From Nemertoderma westbladi (lineage: Eukaryota > Xenacoelomorpha > Nemertodermatida > Nemertodermatidae): DNA of 25,584 nt. The position numbers were made by a program, and so were the translations under genes. Shown piece after piece: positions 1-8,859 of the stretch (the stretch's first letter is position 1; every line of letters starts with the position of its first letter). The DNA lies in contig JAUCBJ010005312.1 in assembly GCA_032718475.1 (NCBI GenBank), positions 1-25,584 of the forward strand. Direction: 5' to 3'. Below the pieces are notes generated by a model. That model did no database searches. It had not been told where the DNA came from and saw only the letters and a program-made list of their open reading frames with translations.

Positions 1-674
1 TAATCTAACTAACTACACCAAAAACCAGCTAAAAACACATACATACATATAAACAAAATAGCTTTACTTCGCCTCTGGCAAAGTAAAGACGAGGTCATAC
101 CAGATCTTCTTCTCTGGCAACCAACTCATGGAAAGCGTAGTCGTGGACGACCGGCCATAACATATATAGATCAACTTGAAAGGGATACCGAACTTGGGAG
201 AAACGAAATTTCCACCACCACTCATTTCCACTGTCCGAGTTCGCTCGACCTAGTAGTAGTATGAAATCGACAATACTCACAGATTTTTAGTTTGTCAGTT
301 TCAAATCAGATTCTTAAGTTTATTTGTTTAGTAGATACAGGAAACCATTTCAATTAGACGTTATGATCAAATCAGTAAATATAGCTGCTTTATATCTATG
401 TGAGAAATTTTATTCTGTATATAAAGTACTAATCTCCATCTTGCAGCTGTTCAAAAAACCTGTAAGAAACTCATAGAAGTCGTTGAACTCATAAAATACT
501 TAATATCAAAGGGGTGCAAGGGGCTTGTATTAGAACTCTGCATTGAGTCATAATTGTGGTCATGGTAGTTCTTGTGATAAGCAGTTTAGTGTCAAAAGAC
601 ATAAATGGAATGAGTTCTTGATATAAACTAATAAGGTATAATTGTGGTTCTAGTAATAAACAATGTATTGATAA
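1..674. other. AT-rich stretch, no confident gene
   Basis: I see no recognisable gene here. The only coding-like piece is a 61-codon minus-strand ORF at 95-280, rich in aromatic residues (WWWKF, LYMLWPVVHDY). On the minus strand it is preceded by a pyrimidine-poor TACTACTACTAG that could serve as a splice acceptor, and it ends at G|GTATGA, which resembles a splice donor. It could therefore be one exon of a host gene, but I do not recognise the protein and nothing else supports it. The remainder is A+T-rich with no obvious repeats. Confidence 0.3.
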
Positions 675-2467
675 ATATCCTTCTAAGTGCCAAAATGGGC
701 TCCATGGTCCCACGACCTTTACGGAACCCATTCTGATTTCCACGGAGCAGTCTCTCAATGGGATCCCTGATGCGATTTAATAGAATTCTATTGTATAGCT
801 TTGCAGCAATCGAGATCAATGAGATTCCCCGAAAAGAAACATAGAGTGTTAGGTTGCCCTTCTTGGGAACTGGCACCAACTTATTTGTTTTCATTTCTTG
901 TGGGACTCTTGTTGTTCTGTATATGTCTACTTTGATGGTATGGATGAGCTTTAAACACTCAGGTATTTTAAAGATCTCAAGGGGGACACCATCTACTCCA
1001 CTGGCACGATTGGTCTTAATGCTCTTTGCAGCAGCCTTCACTTCTGCAAAGGAGATATCGCCAATGGGAATATCTGGGAGTACAGACTCAGACACTTTTA
1101 CTTCTATAAAGTTATCAGGCAATACCCTGTCATTATTGAGGAGCTTTTCAAAATCGGCCTTCCAAACATTGAGGTGATCGGCTGGTGATTCTGCCTTAAC
1201 CTTGGTGGTTGGTTGACTTTTCCGCCAAGTAAGCAAGTTGATCGATTTCCATGCCTGGGATGATTGCCTGCTGTTGTCAGCATTAGTGATGGCATCAACC
1301 TGTTGGTTTATTAGCTCCTGCAGATTAACAGAGTACTGCCTGTTCAGGGACCTAGATGCAGCCTTAACTGGATTCTTGGCCGCTGTAGTCTGTTTGAGTC
1401 GGGACTCTTTCTGCGCCTTATAGAGGTCATTTCGTCACTTCTGAATTTTGTGGTCAGTCCAGAGCAACTTTTTCCTGTTTCGAGGGTATACAGGAACTGT
1501 TTCTGCAGCTGCTAACTTAACTGCTTCTGTGAAGGCAGTATAGCTCTTGCAGTGATCTGCCGCCTCAGAGGCAAGAACCTCATACCTGTTGCTCAGCTGT
1601 AGTGTGAAGCTGGATCTCACACTTGGCTGTTGTAACAGAGATGACAAAGACATGCCGCGGCAGGGCAGATTTCGTTGTTCTGCAAGCACGCAGATTAAGT
1701 CTTACCTTGGCCACAATAAGGCGGTGATCACTGGAGAAGGGTCGAAGTGTAAATGCATTACAGTCTTGTATAGAGCTCCTGTATTTCCTACGCAACAGAA
1801 TATGGTCTATCTGGGACTTGTGACCACTGGGCACACTATGAGTCCATAGCTTTCCAGTTCGCTTCTTGAACAGGGTTCCAGCCGAAAACAATCCATTTGC
1901 AGAGATAATATCCTGAAGATGGACGGAATTTCGGTTAACACTGTCGTTATTTACCCAGGGCGATGTAGGTGATTGATGCAGACTTGCATTAAACTCTCCC
2001 AGGGATGTTAAGAATGCATGCTGATCCACTCCATCAGTAGCTGCTTGTAGATTGTGGTAGAAATTATCCACCTCCTATACAGGGGCAACATTAGTTGAAG
2101 AGTAGCACACAGTCAGAACCACTTTAGGAAACTTCTTAGCCAGTCTTCCAGAACATGAGAAGTGGCAACGGATGATGCGGTTAGAGATTTGGTCAATTTT
2201 GTCCAATGCTGCATGTGCAGTTGGATTCATCAATAGACCAATTCCACCATTGCCACTAGCATCTGCTTATGCGAGGGCGAGTCGCCAACCGACCCCCATG
2301 TCCTAAATCAGAACCTCTTAAGTCAGTCCAGTCTGTATTCGGTGCTCTTGAACACCCACTGCGCTAAGAGAAAGCTCATCTGCCAAGGCAGTCAGCTCAC
2401 CTTGTCACATTGGGGACCCAAGTGTTAGGGTGTTAACTGAGGCTAGTCTAGTGACTTGCCTCAGAGT
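675..2467 (-). pseudogene. LINE family A, copy 1 (truncated both ends, minus strand)
   Basis: This is a copy of the same APE-endonuclease/reverse-transcriptase LINE seen at 8106-11852. It lies on the minus strand and matches roughly 8860-10647 of that copy. Reading on the minus strand, the endonuclease comes first (about 2440 down to 1690, with visible LGEFNASL, KSQIDHIL and SSDHRLI motifs). A linker and the N-terminal part of the RT follow, with VPVPKKGN, FRGISLISIAAKLYNRILL and NQNGFRKGRGT. The match stops abruptly at about 675, inside the RT and before the catalytic aspartates, so it cannot encode a working enzyme. It also starts abruptly near 2467, within the first codons of the endonuclease. 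A 1-nt indel around 1645 shifts the frame relative to copy 2. Several codons that are stops in copy 2 are sense here, so the two copies decayed independently. Confidence 0.85.
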
Positions 2468-2762
2468 TTCCTAGTAGCATATCTATTGATAATTCGTTTA
2501 TAATGAGCACATCACAGATAACCAGATCCGATCACGTAATTTTCCATAATATAATATTCAACTTTATTTATTTTTAAAATTAAGATTAACATATACCTAA
2601 AATAATCTGGTAATTATAAACAGCACTATTATACAATAGTGCTTGAAAAATATAATCGTATAATCTCTGGTGACAGGGATGTAGGATGCGTAGTTTATGC
2701 CGAGACAGGGGGCTGTGAAGTAGAACCTTTTAAGCTATGTGAACTACTATATTTACCACTTT
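2468..2762. other. non-coding gap
   Basis: AT-rich sequence between the LINE fragment and the direct-repeat unit. I see no ORF, RNA gene or repeat in it. Confidence 0.5.
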
Positions 2763-2763
2763 T

Positions 2764-2945
2764 GATACCTTAGCAACGGGTACCACTATTTCTACCATTA
2801 ACTAGTCGCCATGCCATCTAGCAAGAGACTGGAGAACTACTGCTGAATCCCCCACTTCAATTCAATGTTAGACTTTGACAGACTACAGGTGAACCGAGTT
2901 TGGTTTCGTATTCTCAAAGGGTGAAGAAGTTATTAGCTTTCAAAC
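2764..2945 (+). repeat. 182-bp direct repeat, left copy
   Basis: Base-for-base identical, by eye, to 3371-3552. If one flanking base on each side is included (2763-2946), this copy starts TG and ends CA like an LTR, and a TTTGGCGACAG motif follows at once. The right copy has different bases at both of those edge positions. It may be the LTR of a small LTR-type (TRIM-like) element, or a plain segmental duplication. Confidence 0.85.
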
Positions 2946-3370
2946 ATTTGGCGACAGACAGACCGAATCACAAACATAAAACAGTAGAAACAGCGGCACC
3001 CATATGATAAGCTCGATTTCTTCATCACTCCCCCAACAAGCTATGGGTGACAAGGGCAGTTTATATTGTATGTGTTTTATTGACCCAAAAGGAAATGCAA
3101 GTTTCATAAACAGACAAGCAAAGAAATTACTTTTTACGAGGTCCTAAGAACAGTACTTAACAGATAACAAGAATATTAATTTGGATAATATAAGACATAG
3201 CGAAACAAACAAGAAACTATACACAATTACAAGAAATAGAATGGAACATGGAACAGGGTAAGGCACAGGTAATAAAACGATATACAAAATATGAGGCGAT
3301 TCTGTGACAGTTACATCTAGAGTTAGAACATTAGACGATGACTAATGAGATTGAAACATTAGTGGTAGAA
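2946..3370. other. 425-bp interior between the direct repeats
   Basis: No meaningful ORF on either strand. I do not see a clean polypurine tract before the right repeat; the last bases are a mixed, moderately purine-rich run. If the unit is a TRIM-like element, this would be its non-coding interior. Confidence 0.4.
2949..2966 (+). promoter_or_regulatory. candidate tRNA primer-binding site
   Basis: TGGCGACAGACAGACC lies 3 bp after the left direct repeat. Reverse-transcriptase primer-binding sites begin TGG because they pair with the CCA tail of a tRNA. TGGCGAC-type sites directly after an LTR are familiar in metazoan Gypsy-group elements. No tRNA was matched, so this is an inference from position and sequence. 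Confidence 0.35.
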
Positions 3371-3552
3371 GATACCTTAGCAACGGGTACCACTATTTCT
3401 ACCATTAACTAGTCGCCATGCCATCTAGCAAGAGACTGGAGAACTACTGCTGAATCCCCCACTTCAATTCAATGTTAGACTTTGACAGACTACAGGTGAA
3501 CCGAGTTTGGTTTCGTATTCTCAAAGGGTGAAGAAGTTATTAGCTTTCAAAC
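3371..3552 (+). repeat. 182-bp direct repeat, right copy
   Basis: Identical to 2764-2945, offset by 607 bp. The bases just before (GAA) and just after (GTC) differ from those around the left copy, so the identity ends sharply. The outer flanks of the pair show no shared target-site duplication. Confidence 0.85.
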
Positions 3553-3989
3553 GTCCCAGCAGGGGACCATCTGATAAACCAGCAACAGAACCACCAAGAT
3601 TTTATACCTCCATCCAGTTCTATTAGTTACACTTTCATTATGGGAACCAAATACTTTCATTATAGCAATGTTTATTGACTAAGATTAAAGTGTTAATAAT
3701 AATATATGCAAAAGGCCAAGACTCTACGTTATATAAGCCTATTTATACCAATTACTTAATTTATTATTTTTTGCCAAAAAAAATATATTTTTATTAACTA
3801 AAAATAACTGAATAAGTAGTAAAGTAACTACTAGGTTTATCATATACTTCTCATATTCTCTGAAACCCAGGTTCAATAACATGTCAACTAAGATGAACTG
3901 TTCCACGTCTTAAAATAATTATTCAGTACTCGAGTAACATGCCTAGAGAGAACTGTTACTTTATAATAATTCTTGAGCCAGTAGTGGAT
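3553..3989. other. AT-rich non-coding stretch
   Basis: A/T-rich sequence with no supported gene. A 64-codon minus-strand ORF (3888-4082) overlaps the neighbouring LINE fragment at its start and then runs into non-homologous sequence. I do not treat it as a gene. Confidence 0.5.
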
Positions 3990-4245
3990 GTTGCCATCAC
4001 CCCCATATTCATGCTGCAAGTATGCTGAACGTGAACATACATGAGCAAGAGACTGAATCAAAGGCCTTGAAGAAGTCAACAAAGATAACTGAGATGATAA
4101 CCAGATATCTTTTTACCAGATAACTTTTTCAATAACTCTTCAATTATCCTTGTAAGCGCTAGAATGGCTCCATGATGGTCCCACAACCTTTACGGAATCC
4201 ATTCTTATGTTTGGTAGATTCTCAATGTGGTCCTCCAAACCCATT
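3990..4245 (-). pseudogene. LINE family A RT fragment (old, diverged)
   Basis: On the minus strand this matches the RT region at about 10570-10790 of copy 2. The block around 4060-4090 encodes the FVDFFKAFDSV segment that carries the first catalytic aspartate. The block at 4155-4210 matches the NQNGFRKG..GTMEP segment. Between them are AT-rich indels that break the frame. It is visibly more diverged than copy 1, so it represents an older insertion of the same family. Confidence 0.7.
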
Positions 4246-4477
4246 GAGGAGTCAGTATGTAACTAATGTCTATTTTTCCCCTATTCCCCCTTGATGTAAA
4301 ATTTGCCGAGAGCAATAAATTAATTACATATAATTTTTATATTGGCAGTAATTATTAAAACCGCATTATTGATGCCATCGTATGACCATTACATTACCAT
4401 CTTTTAGATAAGCAGATCTAACTAATTTTTTATTTAAATAAATAAATATCACCAGCGCAGCAATCCTCTCACAACTT
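4246..4477. other. non-coding AT-rich gap
   Basis: No gene or repeat seen. Confidence 0.4.
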
Positions 4478-4780
4478 TTTCGAGAGACAACGGACTTCCT
4501 GGGGGCACCGAAGTAAACCTGAGAAACTCAGACAATTCGAGTGAAACCTCGGGAGATAACAGACTTCCTGGGGGCACTGAAGTAAACCCGAGAAACTCTG
4601 ACAATTCGAGCGAAACTTTGGGAGAGAACGGACTTCCTGGGGGCTCCAAAGTAAACCCGAGAAACTCTGACAATTTGAGCGAAACTTTGCGAGACATCGG
4701 ACTTCCTGGGGGCACCGAAGTAAACCCGAGAAACTCCGACAATTCGAGTGGAACTTCGGGAGCTAATTGACTTCCTGGTT
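4478..4780. repeat. 69-bp tandem repeat, about 4 units
   Basis: The anchor GACTTCCTGG recurs at 4493, 4562, 4631, 4700 and 4769, exactly 69 bp apart each time. Units carry a handful of point differences and no length change. Because 69 is 23 codons, one minus-strand frame stays open through the array (4449-4925) and yields a repeating ELSEFLGFT peptide. The openness is explained by the repeat length, so I do not call a gene. The array ends in sequence that still resembles the last unit at its edge (GACTTCCTGG followed by TTGTGG). Confidence 0.9.
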
Positions 4781-4930
4781 GTGGCAACCTAGCTAAACCG
4801 GTTTGGGGGATCGGCCTGGGAATCCATACAGCTGTACCCCAGTCCGGATTGGCTCTTCTCACATAGACCTGAACATCAGTGCACCTGCTGAGGCACCAAA
4901 CTCTATTAAATGTAGAGACAGTCATGTGAA

Positions 4931-4999
4931 TCCAGGCGAGGTAAATAGGGCGAGGCGAGGGGTCCAGGCGAGGTAAATAGGGATCCAGGCGAGGCCGGG
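4931..4999. repeat. short direct repeats of TCCAGGCGAGG
   Basis: TCCAGGCGAGG occurs at 4931, 4963 and 4984, the first two followed by TAAATAGGG, in a small G-rich patch. It looks like a short irregular minisatellite with no coding meaning I can see. Confidence 0.7.
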
Positions 5000-5070
5000 A
5001 CAGTAAGCTGGTTAATCTGGATGAGGTAAACCTGATCTGGGACTGCCGGGTTTATGTAAATGGGGAGGAC

Positions 5071-5778
5071 TTGATCCGGAGTCAGGTCAATGGGGACGAG
5101 TCAGTTAACCCAATGGGGACGACTCAGATAACACACAGCTGGGACAGCTGTGTGTTATCCTGTGTGACATCCTTCAATGATCAGCAAGCAGCTGATCCAA
5201 CCCAATATCAAAGGACTGAAGGCACCCATCTTTCATCTAAACCTTGCAAATCTTGTGACGATCCTGCCCAAGAACAATTGAATGGAGGCGCTCCTCCTCC
5301 ATCTAAACCCAGGGTACACCACCATGGTCCCACCCAAGATCTGGTGATCAGAGGCTCACCTCCTTTTACTGAATCAGGCGATGACCCATCACAGACCACC
5401 CCAAAGTACGTTGGCCTGGGATACCATACGACATATGACCTGGCTTGGGGGTGTCTGGGAAAATATAATAGACTTAAGTACCTAAATTCGCAGAGTAGTA
5501 ACTCTCTTCATCTGTCAAAAACAGGTGAATCTGGCGATGTTCCCACCCATGACCCTGGGATTGGATGCACTCCATTTTCATCTAAATCCGGTGAATACTG
5601 CGCTGTCTCATTTCGTGATCTGGAGATTGGAGGCTCAACTCCGCTGACTGAACCAGTTGAGCTATTAAACCAATCTAACAAACTGACTCCTGAACCTAAT
5701 AAACGCAAGTATATTTATAAAGTCTTTGCTCACCATCTCAAATCCACAGTAGCATATTGGATGATACAAGCACAATAA
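5071..5778 (+). CDS. hypothetical Pro/Ser/Thr-rich ORF upstream of protease relic
   Basis: An open frame of about 235 codons; the first ATG is several codons in, since position 5071 itself is TTG. I do not recognise a domain. The product is low-complexity and contains imperfect internal repeats of roughly 35 residues built on patterns such as DPTQ, GGTHL/GGAPP/RGSPP and SKP/TESGDDP. No signal peptide or membrane segment is visible. A perfect 15-bp inverted repeat (5127-5159) lies inside it. Its 3' end overlaps the first piece of the Ulp1-like protease relic by about 20 bp in another frame. It may be the disordered N-terminal part of the same transposon protein, now separated by a frameshift. 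A shared gene is inferred only from adjacency, strand and overlap. Confidence 0.4.
   Translation: MIRSQVNGDESVNPMGTTQITHSWDSCVLSCVTSFNDQQAADPTQYQRTEGTHLSSKPCKSCDDPAQEQLNGGAPPPSKPRVHHHGPTQDLVIRGSPPFTESGDDPSQTTPKYVGLGYHTTYDLAWGCLGKYNRLKYLNSQSSNSLHLSKTGESGDVPTHDPGIGCTPFSSKSGEYCAVSFRDLEIGGSTPLTEPVELLNQSNKLTPEPNKRKYIYKVFAHHLKSTVAYWMIQAQ
5127..5159. repeat. perfect 15-bp inverted repeat, 3-nt loop
   Basis: Arm GATAACACACAGCTG at 5127-5141, loop GGA, and the exact reverse complement at 5145-5159. It is not followed by a T-run and sits in an open frame, so it is not a terminator. It may be a foldback scar or a transposon-internal hairpin. Confidence 0.9.
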
Positions 5779-6550
5779 TTAACTATTTAAATAGTTTAAC
5801 TAAAGATGCCACACCTGGAATTCCTTTTCCTCCTCCTTTTCCTGAAGCTTACAGCTCTTTGAAGCCTGGTCAATGGATAAGTGACGATATTATCTCTGGC
5901 TTTATTTCAATACTTGCGCTGGCTTCACCTCGTGTGGCTGCAATACCAATCCTCTTGGCACTATTGTGAGCTAGAATAGTTTTGATGAATGACTGCAATT
6001 AATTATTTGGCACGTCAATATTTGGGCCTATATCTCAAGAATCCACTTGACCTTCTTCTAATTCCAGAATTCATCAATAACAATCAATTTGTGCTTCATA
6101 TGTTGGTAATACACAAAACAAATGAATATTTCTCCTTAACTCGCTTGGCCCTTCTTTGCCAACAGTGTCTACATATTCGCTGGCATCAATACTTAATAGG
6201 ATTGATGAAGGCAATGCACTTAGTACCAGGTCCTGTGGTAATGGAAATAAACTTTCATGGTCTACAACAGAGAAACACACCTCGCACCCCAAACAGTCAA
6301 ACAGTTTTTTTACTATGGAATTTTTGGCCGTATTTATGCTCTAGCAGTTGTTCAGGACCGTGATCAAATCTCCAGGATTCATTTCGATAGTGATAAAGCA
6401 CAACAATGGGATCAAAGCTGCCTTGAAGAAGTGAAAATTATCTGCCATAATGATGTTGATTTTGACCCAACTTTCCAGGTCAACTCTCAAAAGGGCACCA
6501 ATACGAATTACAACAAACATGAACTAATAACACAGCTAATAACACAGTAA
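5757..6550 (+). pseudogene. degenerate Ulp1-like (C48 family) cysteine protease
   Basis: The pieces of a C48-type peptidase appear in the right order but in three different frames. LKPGQWISDDIISGFISIL (5850-5910) resembles the conserved start of the fold, where a Gly-x-Trp-Leu-x-Asp-x-Ile pattern is usual. LLLIPEFINNNQFVL (6054-6095) resembles the segment holding the catalytic His. An NSLG-like piece follows in a shifted frame near 6140, where the family has Asp-Ser. The segment at 6300-6450 (YYGIFGRIYALAVVQDRD, then FDSDKAQQW and CLEE) resembles the block that normally carries the catalytic Cys. At the aligned positions the His appears as Gln and the Cys as Tyr, so this copy is dead. Proteases of this type are found in several eukaryotic DNA transposon groups; I cannot say which one this came from. 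No transposase is visible nearby. Confidence 0.55.
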
Positions 6551-6750
6551 CACATAATTCAGTCCAAGGTGAATCAACAGCTGCAGGAATATCTAAGAAA
6601 AAGTGTGGACCATCGCTAGACTCAATGAGCAGGTCCAAATTCGCGACTCAATATAAAAAGCACTTGTAGCCAACACAGAAGGGAGCTCTACCAAATACAT
6701 ACATTGTGGAGAACATTGCAGTTCGTGATGGTACTGAAAACTGTGATAAA
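6551..6750. other. short non-coding stretch
   Basis: No ORF or repeat that I can support between the protease relic and the palindrome. Confidence 0.4.
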
Positions 6751-6828
6751 CCAGTTAACAATCCCGCAGTCTCAGACTTAGCTGAACTGGAGTTCAGCTA
6801 AGTCTGAGACTGCGGGATTGTTAACTGG
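6751..6828. repeat. 78-bp palindrome, 38-bp perfect arms, 2-bp centre
   Basis: The arm at 6751-6788 (starting CCAGTTAACAATCCCGCAGT) is the exact reverse complement of 6791-6828, with only GG between them. The flanks outside do not pair, so the arms end cleanly. Perfect arms of this length with almost no spacer are unstable in replication, so it is either very recent, under some kind of use (for example a transposon terminus), or an assembly or library foldback artefact. It ends 35 bp before the minisatellite. Confidence 0.95.
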
Positions 6829-6862
6829 TCTAGGCCTTCTTCAATACACAAGAAAAGTTGCT

Positions 6863-8105
6863 GGTAGCAGATAGGAGTAGCACCCACCCCTACCTTAGGG
6901 TAGCAGATAGGAGTAGCACCCACCCCTATCTTCGGGTAGCAGATAAGGAGTAGCACCCACCCCTACCTTCGGGTAGCAGATATGAGTAGCGCCCAGCCCT
7001 ACCTTCGGGAATCAGATAGGAGCAGCGCCCACCCCTACCTTCGGGGAGCAGATAGGAGCAGCACCCACCCCTACCTTAGGGTAGCAGATAGGAGTAGCGC
7101 CCACCCCTACCTTTGGGTAGCAGATAGGAGTAGCGCCCACCCCTACCTTTGGGTAGCAGATAGGAGCAGCACCCACCCCTACCTTCGGGTAGCAGATATG
7201 AGTAGCGCCCACTCCTACCTTCGGGTAGTAGATAGGAGTAGCGCCCACCCCTACCCTCGGGTTGCAGATAGGAGTAGCGCCCATCCCTACCTTCGGGGAG
7301 CAGATAGGAGCAGCACCCACCCCTACCTTAGGGTAGCAGATAGGAGTAGCGCCCACCCCTACCTTTGGGTAGCAGATAGGAGTAGCGCCCACCCCTACCT
7401 TAGGGTAGCAGATAGGAGTAGCGCCCACCCCTACCTTCGGGGAGCAGATAGGAGCAGCACCCACCCCTACCTTCGGGGAGCAGATAGGAGCAGCACCCAC
7501 CCCTACCTTCGGGAATCAGATAGGAGTAGCGCCCACCCCTACCTTCGGGGAGCAGATAGGAGCAGCACCCACCCTACCTTAGGGTAGCAGATAGGAGTAG
7601 CGCCCACCCCTACCTTTGGGTAGCAGATAGGAGTAGCGCCCACCCCTACCTTCGGGGAGCAGATAGGAGCAGCACCCACCCCTACCTTCGGGAATCAGAT
7701 AGGAGTAACGCCCACCCCTACCTTTGGGTAGCAGATAGGAGTAGCGCCCACCCCTACCTTAGGGTAGCAGATAGGAGTAGCGCCCACACCCACCCCTACC
7801 TTCGGGGAGCAGATAGGAGCAGCACACACCCCTACCTTCGGGAATCAGATAGGAGTAGCGCCCACCCCTACCTTCGGGGAGCAGATAGGAGCAGCACCCA
7901 CCCCTACCTTAGGGTAGCAGATATGAGTAGCGCCCAGTCCTACCTTCGGGTAGTAGATAGGAGTAGCGCCCACCCCTACCCTCGGGTTGCAGATAGGAGT
8001 AGCGCCCATCCCTACCTTCGGGGAGCAGATAGGAGCAGCACCCACCCCTACCTTAGGGTAGCAGATAGGAGTAGCGCCCACCCCTACCTTTGGGTAGCAG
8101 ATAGG
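6863..8105. repeat. 36-bp minisatellite, left half (about 34 units)
   Basis: Consensus unit about ATAGGAGTAGCGCCCACCCC followed by TACCTTCGGGTAGCAG, 36 bp. Variant sites are mainly CTTC/CTTA/CTTT-GGG, GTAGCAG/GGAGCAG/GAATCAG, and GCGCCC/GCACCC. Most units are exactly 36 bp; exceptions include a 6-bp gain near 7785 and a 1-bp loss near 7572. Because 36 bp is 12 codons, frames on both strands stay open (for example ADRSSAHPYLRV on the plus strand). I regard this as a by-product, because variants do not favour silent positions in any one frame. There are no unique spacers, so it is not a CRISPR. The array stops at ATAGG, where the LINE begins. Confidence 0.97.
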
Positions 8106-8150
8106 TCAGGTCAGGTCAAGTATTCTAAGTCATTGATCAAGAAAACTTGC

Positions 8151-8176
8151 CACCTCCATGCAGCATAAAGGAGGTG
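8151..8176 (+). repeat. small hairpin in LINE 5' leader
   Basis: CACCTCC (8151-8157) pairs with GGAGGTG (8170-8176) around a 12-nt loop that contains ATGCAGCAT. The same ATGCAGCAT recurs near the LINE 3' end at about 11832. Its role is unknown. Confidence 0.5.
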
Positions 8177-8290
8177 CTACCTGTAGCTGCATAGACCCTC
8201 TTACTAGGGCAAATCTGGTCCTGTAACTAGGACCCCCTTCGTTCTGGGATAAGGACGCCCTTGGTCCTGGATTAAGGACCCATATACTTG

Positions 8291-8475
8291 GCTGCAGGGG
8301 TATATGGCCTGACCAGGCAGATGGTGATCTACCAATGGCTGGTTAGGAGTAGAGTGTTCTCATGTCCACTCTGAGAGCACTTCACTGCAACCTGCACCTG
8401 GCAGCAAGGGTACAGGGCATGACCCAGCAGATGAGCTGCAACAGCCAATGGTGGGTCATGTACGCCTGAGTAGAT
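8291..8475 (+). repeat. two diverged tandem units (about 110 bp) in LINE 5' leader
   Basis: CTGCAGGGGTATATGGCCTG... near 8292 and CAGCAAGGGTACAGGGCATG... near 8402 begin similar stretches. Both continue through a GACC..GCAGATG and a CAATGG..GG segment. The second is offset by about 110 bp. Repeated leader monomers are known in some LINEs, where they act as promoter modules; that role is only an analogy here. Confidence 0.5.
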
Positions 8476-8859
8476 ATGGGTGATGGGCCTCATATCTGAC
8501 TCCATTGCGACACCCACCCTGTGGAATGGCAAACCAGGGTGTGGTATTTGCCCCGAGAGCTGACTCGGCAAAAAAACATCCCCCAACCCCCACTATGGAT
8601 TACATTAGCAATGCGGAGGTCCGGCCACTAGAGGCCAGTGGAATTACTGGACACAATCGGCCTCACAGGCGTCAGTTAACTCCTGACTGGCTGCCTGTCT
8701 GGAGAGAGAGCAGCCAACAATTCTTTGAGTCCCTTTCCTGATGACCTTTCTGGCCCAAACCCTGGGTCACCAGGGAGGCCAGATTGTGATGGGGAGAGGG
8801 ATTCTGGAGTTGGAGGCTACTCTCATGTTCCACCCCGACCAACAAAGCCATTGGTGAAT

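Noticed and set aside
4449-4925. 158-codon minus-strand ORF with ELSEFLGFT repeats
   Set aside because: It is explained by the 69-bp tandem repeat (23 codons); there is no recognisable domain and no other support.
5127-5159. Rho-independent-type terminator
   Set aside because: No T-run follows, the context is eukaryotic, and the hairpin lies inside an open frame.
6982-7587. Long ORFs encoding a 12-residue repeat (ADRSSAHPYLRV) on the plus strand and another on the minus strand
   Set aside because: The 36-bp unit is 12 codons, so several frames on both strands remain open automatically. The same happens at 11754-12332 and 12664-13132.
6863-8105. A CRISPR-like array of 36-bp repeats
   Set aside because: The repeats are directly adjacent with no unique spacers, and the surroundings are eukaryotic transposons.
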